Assembly (NCBI GenBank): GCA_963772595.1
Contig: CAVYXZ010000007.1
Span: forward strand, 1,674,001 to 1,738,000
Length of the DNA stretch: 64,000 nucleotides
Direction: 5' to 3'
DNA from: CAVYXZ01 sp963772595
Lineage (GTDB): Bacteria > Chloroflexota > Anaerolineae > Aggregatilineales > Phototrophicaceae
Each line of letters begins with the position of its first letter. Positions within the stretch are counted from its first letter, which is position 1. Positions 25,205 through 34,604 of this stretch are shown here, piece after piece. The notes under the pieces were generated by a model. It worked only from the letters and a program-made list of their open reading frames with translations. It was not told where the DNA came from and searched no databases. The position numbers were made by a program, and so were the translations under genes.

Positions 25205-28200
25205 ATGAGCGACGATTTCGACAACGACGATCTGTCCTGGCTGGAAGACCCCGACGAGCCGGAAGAAGAAGACGAGGAAAACCTGGACTGGGTGCAAGGT
25301 GACGAGCAGCCCGGCCCTGAGGGTCATCTGGGATTCACCGGCGACCTGCCCTGGATGCAGGGGGACGAGTTCCGAATCCGAGTCTGAAAGCGGCGGCGAT
25401 GACCTCTCCTGGCTCAGCGCGGAGACTCCCCTGCCGCATACTGATCCGCTCAACGAAGCCGACCTGGATTGGATGCAGGAGCCGGGCCAGCAGTCGAACG
25501 ACTGGCTGGAGAACATTGACGACATGCCGCAGTCCTCGCCCCTGTCAGAACTGGATGTCGAAGGCTCCGGTGAAGGCGATGAGGACACCGGGCCGGATCT
25601 GGGTACTGTGCCTGAAACCGAAATCCCGGAATGGATGCAGGGCGAGGCCGAACTGCCCATCGAGGAACCGCCTCTAGAAGACCTGGTCCCGGACTGGTTG
25701 GCCGGAGACGAGGAGCCGGAAGAAGATCTGCTGGACGCTGTGCCGGATTGGCTGGCGGATTCTGGACCCTCGGTGCCGATGATGGACGAGACCGGCGGGC
25801 TTTCCGAAGACTGGCTGCACAGCGGTGACGACCTGCCGGAAACCTCCGAGTCGGAGCAGACTTTTGACGAGTGGATGGCCGCCCAGGAAGCCGCCGAACG
25901 CGGCCTGGACCTGGAAGCGCAGCTTCCCTCGATGAGCCAGCTTTCGGATACTGGTGAACTGCCGGAGGGCAGGCAACTCTGACGAAGTGCCGGACTGGTT
26001 CCTGGGCATGGAGGAGATTGATACCTCCGACGCGCCGGACTGGTTCACGGCGGAGGAAGAAGAAGCCGACGCGGAAAATATGGACTGGCTGGCTGAACAA
26101 GAGGCCGCCGGGCCGAGCGACAGCGAAATGGACGACTTCTTCGATTCGCTGGACGTGTCGACGCCGGATGCCGCGCAGTTCGAGCGTCCGATGAGCTTCG
26201 AGGACATGTTCGGCGCGGAAGACGAGGAAGAAGAAGCCGGTGTGGTGGACCCCAGCCTCGTCCCTGATGGCGAACTGCTGAAGGCCCTGGGCATTGAGGG
26301 GCCAGAGGACGAACAGCCGGAATGGTTCGGCGAAGAAGAAGAAGCCGAAGAAGATATGAGCTGGCTGGACGACCTGGGCGAGATGGACGAACCGGCCCTG
26401 GTCAGCGACGAAACGCTGGATTTCACGCCGCCCACGCGCGATGAGATCGAACAGCCGCCTGAAGAAGTCCCCGACCAGGTAGGCGAACTGCTGGCCTCGA
26501 TGGAAGACGTTCCGCTGCCTGATACCGGCGATTTGCTGGCCGAAGACGCCGATTTCGACACCCTGTTCTCTGACCCGGCCTTCAGCGAGATCGAACCCCG
26601 GGTCGAGGAAGCGGACGAAGATGAATTGCAGCCCGAATCGCCCGATTGGCTGACCGAAGCCGGGGCGACCGCGGGTCTGTCGGCAGCGGCCATGCTGCGC
26701 CAGCGCGACGACCGCCCGCTGGACGAGCTTTCCGACCGGTTGAAGCACCTGCGCGAACGCGGCCAGCAGATCCCGACGACCGAGCAGGACGAGGCCGTGA
26801 CCTTCCTGGACGAACCGGCGCTGGATACGGCGGCGATGGGCACCAGCGGCATCGCGGCCAGCCTGACCTCCGCCCAGCAGCAGCACGTGGACCTGCTCAA
26901 GCAGTTGACCGCCGGGGCAGGCATTCAGCCGCGCCAGGCTACCGGGGCCTACACCTTTGAAGAAGACCCCTTCATGCTGGACGAAGACGAGACGCTGCCC
27001 GAAGCGCTGGAGGTCCCGGCTCAGCCGCGCCCCGGCCTGCGCCAGCGCATCCGCTTCGACCGGCTGCTGATTATGATCGTGCTGTTCGTGCTGATGATGC
27101 TGCCCTTCGTCAGCAATGTGCGTATCGGCAGTCCACCGCCGACCGCGTTCCCCGATGGCAGCCGCCAGCAGGCCGTCTTCCAGGGCATTGAACATCTCGC
27201 CATCGGTGACCCGGTACTGGTCGGCATGGAATACGGGCCGACGGCGGCGGGCGAACTGGACAGCCTGGCACGGGTCCTGCTCCAGCACATTCTGGAACGC
27301 GAGGCCGTGCCGGTGGTGGTCAGCAGCAACCCGGTCGCCCTGCTGCGTGCCAACAATCTGCTGGCCGACCTGGGCGCAGCCGGTTCGCCGCTGCTGAGCA
27401 CACTGGGCCGCAGCACACCTTTACAGCTTGACCGGGATTATTACGTGACGCGCTATCTGAGCGGCAATGCGCTCGGCATCCGCGCCCTGAGCCAGAACCT
27501 GGGCACGCTGCTGGCGACCGATTATCGCGGCGACCCGACCGGCCTCCGCCTCAATTCACTGGACGATTTCGTCCAGATCCTCGTTATCGCCGAGCAGCCG
27601 GACGATCTGCGGGCCTGGATGGAACAGGTCGCGCCGCTGACGCAGGTCTCAATTTACGGCGCGACGGGCAAGGTCGGCGAACCGCTGATTCAGCCCTACT
27701 TCGGCAGCGGATTGGACGGCCTGCTGGTGGGTTATGGCGACGCGCTGACCTACAGCAGCCTGTTGGGCGGTCCCACACGGGCGCAGCTCTTCGAGAGCAC
27801 GCCCAGCCCGACCCCGCTCACGCCAACTCTGACGCCCTCGCCCACGCTGGTCTATGACACGGGCGTGATTCGCAGCGACCAGGACGTGAACCTCCGCAGC
27901 GCGCCGAGCGAGAGCGCCGAGATTGCGGCGACCATCCGGCCCGGCCAGGCGGTGACGATCCTCGACCAGAATGACGACGGCTCCTGGCTGAACATCAGCC
28001 TGCCCGACGGCACCTCCGGTTGGGTCTTCGCAGCCCTGGTCGCCAAAGACGCGGTACCGGTGCCCAGCGCGACCTCGTCGCCAACGAACACGCCGGTCCC
28101 GACCGACACGCCGACGCGGCAGCCCACGACGACGGCGCTGCCCAGCTTTACGCCAATTCCCAGTTCGACGGCCCTGCCCAGCGCCACCTTTACGCCCAGC

Positions 28201-28825
28201 GATACGCCGACGCCGACCGCCACCGAGCGGCCCACGCTGCCGCCCACCTGGACCCCTGGGGCACAGGTTCAGGCCAGCCCGACCATTTCGAGCATTGTCC
28301 GGGCGCGTGTGATTGCCAATTCCAGTGTCAACATCCGCTCCGGTCCCGGCACCACCTTCGCAGCCGTCGGCGCCGCCCAACCCGGCGATACCTTCGACGT
28401 GATCGGACGCAATGAAGACGGCTCCTGGATCCAGATCGACTATCCTGATCTGGCCGAGGGACAGGAAGCCTGGATCGCCGCCTTCCTGGTCGATATTTCG
28501 GTCGATCAAGGCGAAGACTCCGCCTACTCGCCGGGGCAGGTCGTAGCGATGATGGCCGGGCCGGGCGCGGGCATGATCCTCATGCAAGCGGAGACCCCAA
28601 CCGTCGAAACAGCCGCCACACAGAACTCCGGTGGCCCCACCGACTGTGACAGCCACCCTGGCCCCGACGCTCACGCCAACTCCGCTGACGGTAGCGCAGG
28701 CCATAGATCCAAGCGGCGGCGCGCGCTGGAGCGCGATGAATGTGGGTCTGCTGTTCATTATCCTGGTGATTATTCTGGGCGCAGTCGTCAACATTGCGCG
28801 GGCCATCTTGCAAAGGGGGGCATAG
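25205..28825 (+). CDS. Giant acidic Trp-motif protein with SH3-like domains, three frameshifts as sequenced
   Basis: With one base skipped near 25360-25385, 25960-25980 and 28605-28630, a single reading of about 1205 residues results. Residues 1-610: extremely acidic, with recurring W motifs (DLSWLED, DLDWMQE, VPDWLAG, APDWFTA, MDWLAEQ). About 618-640: membrane helix LLIMIVLFVLMMLPF. About 640-860: mixed alpha/beta extracytoplasmic domain. About 880-945 and 1035-1105: SH3b domains (VNLRSAPSESAEI; VNIRSGPGTTFAAVG) separated by a Thr/Pro linker. A last helix (VGLLFIILVIILGAVV) closes the protein. Stop and next start abut (TAGGTG). It looks like a membrane scaffold linking cytoplasm and wall. 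Confidence 0.72.
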
Positions 28826-29464
28826 GTGGAGCAAATCGGCCTGTGGGCCAGCTTCGTGCTGACCTTGATGATCTTCAGCTACATTCTGGGCGATAACGTC
28901 CTCTACCGGCTGGCGGTCTACCTCTTTGTGGGGCTGGCGGCGGCTTTCATCGCCGTTGCCACCTGGGACAGCGTGATTCTCCCCTGGGTGAACGGCACCA
29001 TATTTAACGCGGAGGCGGACATCGTCAACCGCGTGCTGGGGCTGCTACCGGTCCTGATCGGCCTGCTGCTGCTGTTCAAAGCTTCGCCGCGATTAGGCCG
29101 CTTCGGGCATCTGGCGCTGGCCTTCGTCATCGGCGCGGGCACGGCGGTCGCGCTGCTGGGCGCGGTCAGCGGGACGCTGCTGCCCCTGGCAAGCTCGACC
29201 AGCGGCATGATCGGCGTCAACCGGGTCAACGGCGTGCTGCTGGTCATCGGCGTGATCTGCACGCTGGTCTATTTCCAGTATCTGGCGCGGCGCTTGCCGG
29301 ATGGCCGGGTACAGCGGCGGCTGCACATCCGTCTACTGGCCTTTGTCGGCCAGGGCGTGATCGTGATTACGCTGGGCGCGATCTACGCGGCAGCCATCCT
29401 GACCAGCCTGACCATCTTCAGCGAGCGGCTGGGTTTTATTCTGGCGCGGATCGGCGGAGGGTAA
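28826..29464 (+). CDS. Six-helix membrane protein, unknown
   Basis: 212 residues from a GTG that directly follows the previous stop. Six hydrophobic helices (for example WASFVLTLMIFSYILG, VLLVIGVICTLVYFQY) with a basic loop LARRLPDGRVQRRLH. Possibly a paralogue-like counterpart of the 24578-25198 product. It lies 3 bp before the ASKHA ATPase gene. No known family recognised. Confidence 0.7.
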   Translation: MEQIGLWASFVLTLMIFSYILGDNVLYRLAVYLFVGLAAAFIAVATWDSVILPWVNGTIFNAEADIVNRVLGLLPVLIGLLLLFKASPRLGRFGHLALAFVIGAGTAVALLGAVSGTLLPLASSTSGMIGVNRVNGVLLVIGVICTLVYFQYLARRLPDGRVQRRLHIRLLAFVGQGVIVITLGAIYAAAILTSLTIFSERLGFILARIGGG

Positions 29465-29467
29465 GCG

Positions 29468-31372
29468 ATGCCTTCAATTCTGGCGGCGGATTTCGGCAGT
29501 GTGCATACACGCCTGCTCATGCTCGATCTGGTAGACGGCAGCTACCGGCTGGTGGCGCGCTCGCTCGAACGCACGACGACAGGCTTCCCCTATAACGACG
29601 TGGCGGTCGGCATGAAGCGCGGCCTGGTCGAGATCAGCAGCGTGACCGGGCGCAAACTGCTGGGCGAGGATGGCCGCGTGTTGATCCCGGAGCAGGACGA
29701 CCGGTCCGGCGTCGATGAATTCGTCGCTACCGCCAGCGCGGGGCGTCCGCTGCGGACTTTTCTGGTGGGCCTCGTGCCGGAGATCAGCATCGCCAGTGGG
29801 CTGCGCGCCGCCGCCGGAACCTATGTCGAGATCGTCGATTCCTTCAGCCTCAACGACAACCGCGACGAGGAAGAAAAGCTCAACGCCCTGGTCAGCAGCA
29901 ACCCGGACCTGATCCTGATTACCGGCGGCACCGAATTCGGCGCGCGCGAGCCGGTGCTGGACCTGGTCGAGAGCGTCCAACTAGGGCTGAACCTGCTGGA
30001 ACGCTCGCAGCGCCCGGTGATTTTGTACGCCGGGAACGCTGCGCTGGCCCCGGAGATTCGCGCCCGCTTCGGCAGCCTGACACGCCTGTTCATCGCGCCC
30101 AACGTGCGGCCTTCGATGGATCACGAGGACCTGGACGGCGCGCAGCTTCAACTGGGGCTGGCCTTCGATGCCTTCAAGGAGAATCGCGGCGAGGGCTTCG
30201 GCGCGGTGGGCGATATGAGCAACCTGGGCATCCTGCCGACGGCGCAGGGCTATAATCTGATGGTCGAGTATCTGGGCCGGGGCCTGGACCAGCAGGCGCT
30301 GGTGGTGGATGTGGGCAGCGCGGTGAGTTCGATGTCGGCCTTTGTCGGCGGTGACGTGCATACCTCCATCCATACCGACATCGGCCAGGGGCACAGCGCC
30401 TACGCCCTGCTGGAACTGCTGGGATTCGATCCGATCAACCGCTGGCTGCCCTTCATCAGCAGCATGGCCGAGATCACGACCTATGCCCGCAATAAGATGC
30501 TGCGCCCGGCAACCATCCCGGAGACGCCGCGCGAACTCTACATCGAACATGCGCTGCTGCGCGCCGGGATCAGCCAGATGGTCATCGCCTCGCGCCCGGC
30601 CTGGTTCAAGCAGGCGCACCTGCCGCCGCTGGGCGAACTGCCCGCCTTCAACCCGATTGTCGGCGCGGGCGCAGCCCTGACACAGACCGGCAGCGGCGGT
30701 CTGACGGCCATGCTCCTGCTGGATGCTTTGCAGCCGGAAGGCATCACCGACCTGTATACTGATCCCTACGGCCTGATGCCCGCGATGGGCGCGCTGGCCT
30801 ATTTCAAGCCGGAAGCGGTGGTGCAGGTGATGGAACGCACCGGCCTGGAGACCATCGGCACGGCCATCAGCCTCAGCGGCTATCCCCGCCCGGAGCGGCC
30901 CGCGCTTCAGGTGACGATCCGCAGCGAGGAAGAGACGGTCGAGCAGCGTATCAACGGCGGGCACCTGTGGGTCTACCCGCTGCCTATCGGCCAGGAAGCC
31001 GAGGTCCAGATCCGCGTCATGGGGCGCGGCGTGACGCTCAACGGCAAGCGGCGGCTCAAGCTGCGCCTGATGGGGGGCACAGGCGGCCTGATCTTCGATG
31101 CGCGAGGCCGGGCGCTGCCGCTGGCCACAAAGCTCGAGGAGCGCGCCGCCCAGATGGTCACCTGGTTCGCCGAAGCGACCGGTCAGCCGGTGATGGACAT
31201 CCCGGAGGACTGGCTGCAAGACACCGGTGGCGCGGAGGTCTCGACCGCTGCGCGCGCTGTATCCAGCCGCCGGGGCCACCTGCGCCGGCTCGACCAGGAG
31301 GCCGTAGAGGCCGAACGAGATGCCGAAGAGAACGAATTAGCAGTGGATGACATACTCGATGCCTTATCCTGA
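29468..31372 (+). CDS. MutL/GlmL-like ASKHA-fold ATPase (orphan 'glutamate mutase L')
   Basis: 634 residues of the actin/Hsp70/sugar-kinase fold. Phosphate-1 loop ADFGSVHTRLLMLDL at the N-terminus, LILITGGTEFG, VILYAGNAAL, and phosphate-2 VVDVGSAVSSMSAF at about residue 280, then GQGHSAYALLELLG. This is the family annotated as glutamate mutase L, proposed to reactivate B12-dependent glutamate mutase; it is unrelated to mismatch-repair MutL. No mutase S or E gene occurs in this window. The C-terminal 200 residues carry a beta-rich domain (WVYPLPIGQEAEVQIRVMG) and an acidic tail. GGAGGG precedes the ATG. It overlaps the next gene by 26 bp. Confidence 0.82.
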   Translation: MPSILAADFGSVHTRLLMLDLVDGSYRLVARSLERTTTGFPYNDVAVGMKRGLVEISSVTGRKLLGEDGRVLIPEQDDRSGVDEFVATASAGRPLRTFLVGLVPEISIASGLRAAAGTYVEIVDSFSLNDNRDEEEKLNALVSSNPDLILITGGTEFGAREPVLDLVESVQLGLNLLERSQRPVILYAGNAALAPEIRARFGSLTRLFIAPNVRPSMDHEDLDGAQLQLGLAFDAFKENRGEGFGAVGDMSNLGILPTAQGYNLMVEYLGRGLDQQALVVDVGSAVSSMSAFVGGDVHTSIHTDIGQGHSAYALLELLGFDPINRWLPFISSMAEITTYARNKMLRPATIPETPRELYIEHALLRAGISQMVIASRPAWFKQAHLPPLGELPAFNPIVGAGAALTQTGSGGLTAMLLLDALQPEGITDLYTDPYGLMPAMGALAYFKPEAVVQVMERTGLETIGTAISLSGYPRPERPALQVTIRSEEETVEQRINGGHLWVYPLPIGQEAEVQIRVMGRGVTLNGKRRLKLRLMGGTGGLIFDARGRALPLATKLEERAAQMVTWFAEATGQPVMDIPEDWLQDTGGAEVSTAARAVSSRRGHLRRLDQEAVEAERDAEENELAVDDILDALS

Positions 31373-32438
31373 CCACCGCCACATTCTCGCCTGGACGACG
31401 ATCCGCCGCGAACGCAATCTGCCGGAGAAAGCCATCGGCAGGGCCGAAGCGGTCAAGGGCCAGCAGGTCAACCTGCGCGACATCGTCGCACGCGGCACGG
31501 TGCCCTCACGCTTCGTCTTTATCGACGCGGCCCGTATCCTGCGCCTGCGTCACCCGCAGGACCTGGAAGCACTGGTGATCCCGGTCGCGGGCGAAGTCGT
31601 CGAAGAAGGTCAGGTGCTGGCTGGCAAGGACCCAGAGCGCGGACGGCGGGTTTTCGCGCCCACCAACGGCATCTTCAGGTACGCGGGCGAAGGCCGCATC
31701 ATCATTCAGGAAACGCCGGAGACGGTGACACTCGAAGCCGGGCTGGTCGGCAACGTCATCAATGCGATGTCAGGGCGCGGCGTCACCATCGAAGCCTACG
31801 GCGCGCTGATCCAGGGCGTCTGGGGCAATGGCCGCCGGGTGATCGGCGCGCTGCGGGCCGAGCCGGACGACGGCCTGGAAAGCATCTTCGACGAATCGCT
31901 CGAACAGCGCTACGGTGGTACAGTGGTCATCAGCCGCCGCTCGCTGCAAGCCTTCACCCTCACGGTGATCGAAAATCAGAGCATCGGCGGGGTGATCGCG
32001 CCCAGCATGGACCCCAGCCTGATCGACCAGGCCATGCACATGGGCGCGGCAATTCTTCTGACCGAGGGCTTTGGCGATCTGCGTATGAGCGGCTATGTTT
32101 CCAGCCTGCTGGACCAGTTTATCGACCGTCAGGTGACGGTGGACGCAGCTTTGAAACGGCGCTGGAGCGACAGCCAACGCCCCGAAGCCTTTATTAACCT
32201 GCCTTCGCGCAGCGGTGAGCGCCCGCCTGCACCGCGACTCGGCCAGTCCCTGCGCGTGGGCGATACCGTCCGGCTGACGCGCCAGCCGCGCCTGGGATCG
32301 GTGGGCGAAATCGCCGATTTGCCAAAAACACCCCAGTTGTTAGACAATGGATTGCGGGTGCCCTGCGCACGTGTGAACCTCGTCACCGGCGAATCACCCC
32401 TGGTTCCGCTGGCGAATCTGGAGTTTTTGGGTAAATAA
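31347..32438 (+). CDS. Barrel-sandwich/KOW-like partner of the ASKHA ATPase, unknown
   Basis: 363 residues (an ATG at 31359 is an alternative start). About residues 75-125 resemble a lipoyl/biotinyl-type barrel-sandwich hybrid (IPVAGEVVEEGQVLAGKD ... RVFAPTNGIFRYAGEG) without the modified Lys motif. The C-terminal 65 residues (LRVGDTVRLTRQPRLGSVGE ... CARVNLVTG) look KOW/SH3-like. The middle has a Gly-rich ATP- or ligand-binding-like stretch. There is no membrane helix. Translational overlap with the ATPase gene argues for a complex of the two proteins. Confidence 0.7.
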   Translation: MTYSMPYPDHRHILAWTTIRRERNLPEKAIGRAEAVKGQQVNLRDIVARGTVPSRFVFIDAARILRLRHPQDLEALVIPVAGEVVEEGQVLAGKDPERGRRVFAPTNGIFRYAGEGRIIIQETPETVTLEAGLVGNVINAMSGRGVTIEAYGALIQGVWGNGRRVIGALRAEPDDGLESIFDESLEQRYGGTVVISRRSLQAFTLTVIENQSIGGVIAPSMDPSLIDQAMHMGAAILLTEGFGDLRMSGYVSSLLDQFIDRQVTVDAALKRRWSDSQRPEAFINLPSRSGERPPAPRLGQSLRVGDTVRLTRQPRLGSVGEIADLPKTPQLLDNGLRVPCARVNLVTGESPLVPLANLEFLGK

Positions 32439-32474
32439 TGAACACATCAGCGCCCCGACCTGGAGGAGGGATTT

Positions 32475-33374
32475 ATGAGTAACACATTTGACGACGACGA
32501 TTTCGGCTTCGATGACGACGATTTCGAAATCGAAAACAATCATGATTTCGAGATCGAGAACAACCACGATTTCGACATCGAGAATAATCACGATTTCAGC
32601 TTCGATGACGAAGACGATTTCGACTTCGATGACGACGATGACTTTGGCCTGGAGGACGATGAAGACCTGATCTTCGATGACGAAGAAGACGGTCGCGGCG
32701 GCCCCAGCCGGAGCTTCATTATTATCGCCGGGGCGATGATCGTGCTCTTCGTGATCGCGCTGATCGTGCTGGCTGTAGTCGCGCTCAACCGGGGACCCTC
32801 GGACATCGAGCTTCAGTCCACGACGATTGTGGCGATGAACATGACCACCGAGTTTAACGGGCACCAGACGGAAACCGCCTCGGCCATGCTGATCGCTCAA
32901 TCAACGGCGGACGGTGCGCTGACTCAGACGGCGGCAGCCCAGCCGACGGCAACCGCCACCGCGACGGCCACGCCGACGCAGGTCGTCACAGCCACGCCCA
33001 ACGCGACCGATCTGGCCGCGACGCAGATGTTTAATCAGACCGCCGCCGCACAGACGGCGATTGCAGAAGCCGTGACCGATACGCCCGCTGGCCCGCCGCC
33101 GGTCGAAGGGAGCGCCGTGCAGATGACTGCGACCGCGCTGGCTATCGCCCTGGGACAGGCCCCGACTCAGCAAAGTGGCGGTGGTGCCACCCCGACGGTC
33201 GAAGGCGGCGCGCAGACTCCGCTGGCCCCGCTGCCCACTGCCCTGCCCGAAACCGGCTTCTTTGACGATTTCGCTGCCGGGGGCGCAGGCGGCGCCGGTG
33301 GGATCGCCCTGGTGATGCTGGGCTTGATCGGCGTCATCCTGATCTCGCGCCGCGCACGTATGGCAAACCAATAA
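32475..33374 (+). CDS. Acidic repeat membrane protein ending in an LPETG sorting-type signal
   Basis: 299 residues. Residues 1-75: Asp/Phe-rich tail with three near-identical octads (DFEIENNH). About 78-105: membrane helix IIIAGAMIVLFVIALIVLA. About 110-255: Thr/Ala/Pro-rich stalk (TATATATPTQ). The C-terminus has LPETG, then a hydrophobic helix and RRAR, the tripartite layout recognised by sortases. GGAGGAGGG precedes the ATG. It lies 36 bp after the preceding gene and is closed by a terminator, so it is the last gene of the cluster. No sortase gene is in the window. Confidence 0.75.
   Translation: MSNTFDDDDFGFDDDDFEIENNHDFEIENNHDFDIENNHDFSFDDEDDFDFDDDDDFGLEDDEDLIFDDEEDGRGGPSRSFIIIAGAMIVLFVIALIVLAVVALNRGPSDIELQSTTIVAMNMTTEFNGHQTETASAMLIAQSTADGALTQTAAAQPTATATATATPTQVVTATPNATDLAATQMFNQTAAAQTAIAEAVTDTPAGPPPVEGSAVQMTATALAIALGQAPTQQSGGGATPTVEGGAQTPLAPLPTALPETGFFDDFAAGGAGGAGGIALVMLGLIGVILISRRARMANQ
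32520..32591 (+). repeat. Three tandem 24-bp coding repeats
   Basis: Units at 32520-32543, 32544-32567 and 32568-32591 each encode DF(E/D)IENNH. Differences are mostly synonymous third-position changes, so the peptide is conserved beyond the DNA. Confidence 0.85.
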
Positions 33375-33404
33375 CCGCCGACTCCAGGCGCTGATTGACT
33401 TACA

Positions 33405-33432
33405 GGGACACGGTGCGCTGCCGTGTCCTTTC
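33405..33432 (+). terminator. Terminator after the LPETG gene
   Basis: GGACACGG (33406-33413) and CCGTGTCC (33421-33428) with a 7-nt loop and a short T run. The stem belongs to the dispersed palindrome family, apparently recruited as a terminator. Confidence 0.6.
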
Positions 33433-33459
33433 TCTTCGGCCAGAAATAGAACGTATGTT

Positions 33460-33487
33460 TTGATTTTGTGCGCAGGCGTGGTATGAT
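33460..33487 (+). promoter_or_regulatory. Promoter for the DinB-like gene
   Basis: TTGATT (33460-33465), 16 bp, TATGAT (33482-33487), 35 bp before the GTG start. Confidence 0.6.
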
Positions 33488-33522
33488 TTCCGCTGTGACG
33501 TTCTGAAGGCAGGAGGACACAG

Positions 33523-34000
33523 GTGACAGACTCGATCTCAAAAGCGCATTTCACCCAGGCACTGCTGAGCGCCCTCGAAGAGACCTTCGAGCACGTGCAG
33601 GGCATGTATCTGGATCGCAACACCTCGATCTTCGAAACGCTGGCGACGATCACGGCAGAGGAAGCCTCGCGCCCACTGTCGGCAAGCTGCGCCAGCCTGG
33701 CCGCGCATGTCGAGCACATGACCTTCTACATGAACGTCACGCTGCGCTGGATTGCGGGCGACCACAGCCCTGCGGATTGGGGTGAGGATCTGGCGCAGGG
33801 TGCGCGAGGTCACGCCAGAGGAATGGGCAGCCAGCCAGCAGCGTCTGCGCACGGCCTACGATGGCATCCGTGATCTGGCACAACGTTCAAGCTGGGAGGA
33901 CGAGGACCAGATCGGCGGCGCACTGGGCCTGCTGGCCCATAATGCCTATCATCTGGGCGAGATCCGGCAGGCGCTGTGTGCCCTCCAGCCGGATCGCTGA
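33523..34000 (+). CDS. DinB/YfiT-like protein, frameshifted as sequenced
   Basis: Four-helix-bundle DinB-type protein, commonly a metal-dependent thiol-transferase or of unknown role. GTG start with AGGAGG upstream. Putative metal His residues are visible in LAAHVEHM and in the C-terminal HNAYHLGEIRQAL. Reading must skip one base at about 33797-33805 (ADWGEDLA joined to RVREVTPEEWAASQ) to give about 158 residues; without it the protein stops at 33873. It is monocistronic with its own promoter. Confidence 0.78.
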
Positions 34001-34288
34001 AGTCGGATAATAGGGAATGCCAATGTTGGGGATAGCTTTCGCCGCCAGCGGCGTGTATAGTGATTGCTGAATGTGGCAATCACCAAGACAATCTCGTCTT
34101 ATCCACATCGGTGCATTGACAAGGCACCGAATAAGCCCTGATTGAGAAAACAGACAAGTTTGCAGCAACTTCCCCAAGTTTTGCCGATGCTCAATCTGCT
34201 CTCAAGAGTACCGCATGGAACTCCTGAATTGAACCAGGAAGCCAGTGTGGAACAAGGCTATTGCATGTCAAGTTCAGGAGACTAACCC
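34001..34288 (+). other. Upstream region/possible long 5' leader of a cold-shock gene
   Basis: 288 bp without a coding frame. TATAGT near 34058 and TTGACA near 34115 are promoter-like fragments, neither with a convincing partner. The segment AGACAAGTTT (about 34152) recurs upstream of the other cold-shock gene (about 60312). Long structured leaders are common for cspA-type mRNAs. Confidence 0.4.
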
Positions 34289-34501
34289 ATGGCAGAACGT
34301 ACAAAAGGCACTGTGAAGTGGTTCAACGGCGATAAGGGCTTCGGCTTTATCACCCAGGAAGATGGCCCCGACCTCTTTGTTCACTATTCGGAAATTCAGA
34401 GCACGGGCTACCGTTCGCTGAACGAAGGTGACAAGGTCGAATTCGTCATCACCGAAGGCAAGAAGGGCAAGCAGGCGAGCGCAGTAACTCTCGCCGAGTA
34501 A
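34289..34501 (+). CDS. Cold-shock protein, CspA family
   Basis: 70-residue OB-fold single-stranded nucleic-acid binder and RNA chaperone. RNP1 KGFGFI and RNP2 LFVHYS are intact, with the usual KGTVKWFN opening. AGGAG precedes the ATG by 9 nt, followed by a strong terminator. A second copy is at 60338-60553. Confidence 0.95.
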   Translation: MAERTKGTVKWFNGDKGFGFITQEDGPDLFVHYSEIQSTGYRSLNEGDKVEFVITEGKKGKQASAVTLAE

Positions 34502-34518
34502 GCTGTTCTGCTGAAAAT

Positions 34519-34552
34519 AAACCCGTCCCCAGCAATGAGGACGGGTTTTTTG
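34519..34552 (+). terminator. Rho-independent terminator after the cold-shock gene
   Basis: ACCCGTCC (34521-34528) / GGACGGGT (34539-34546) with a run of six T. Confidence 0.9.
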
Positions 34553-34604
34553 TTGCCATACAGCATCGGGCGATTCCCGTTACAGGAACCGCCCGTGTTG
34601 TTCT

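Noticed and set aside
25450..27288. Long antisense frame opposite the acidic protein
   Set aside because: Caused by the biased D/E/W codon composition of the plus-strand gene; its own translation is low-complexity.
25205..28825. Programmed ribosomal frameshifting in the giant acidic gene
   Set aside because: Three sites lack a common slippery sequence or downstream structure, and unrelated genes show the same one-base excess, pointing to sequence error.
29468..31372. DNA mismatch repair MutL
   Set aside because: The name is shared only. The protein has ASKHA phosphate loops, not the GHKL ATPase motifs.
32520..32591. CRISPR-like repeat array
   Set aside because: The 24-bp units are contiguous without spacers and lie in frame inside a coding region.
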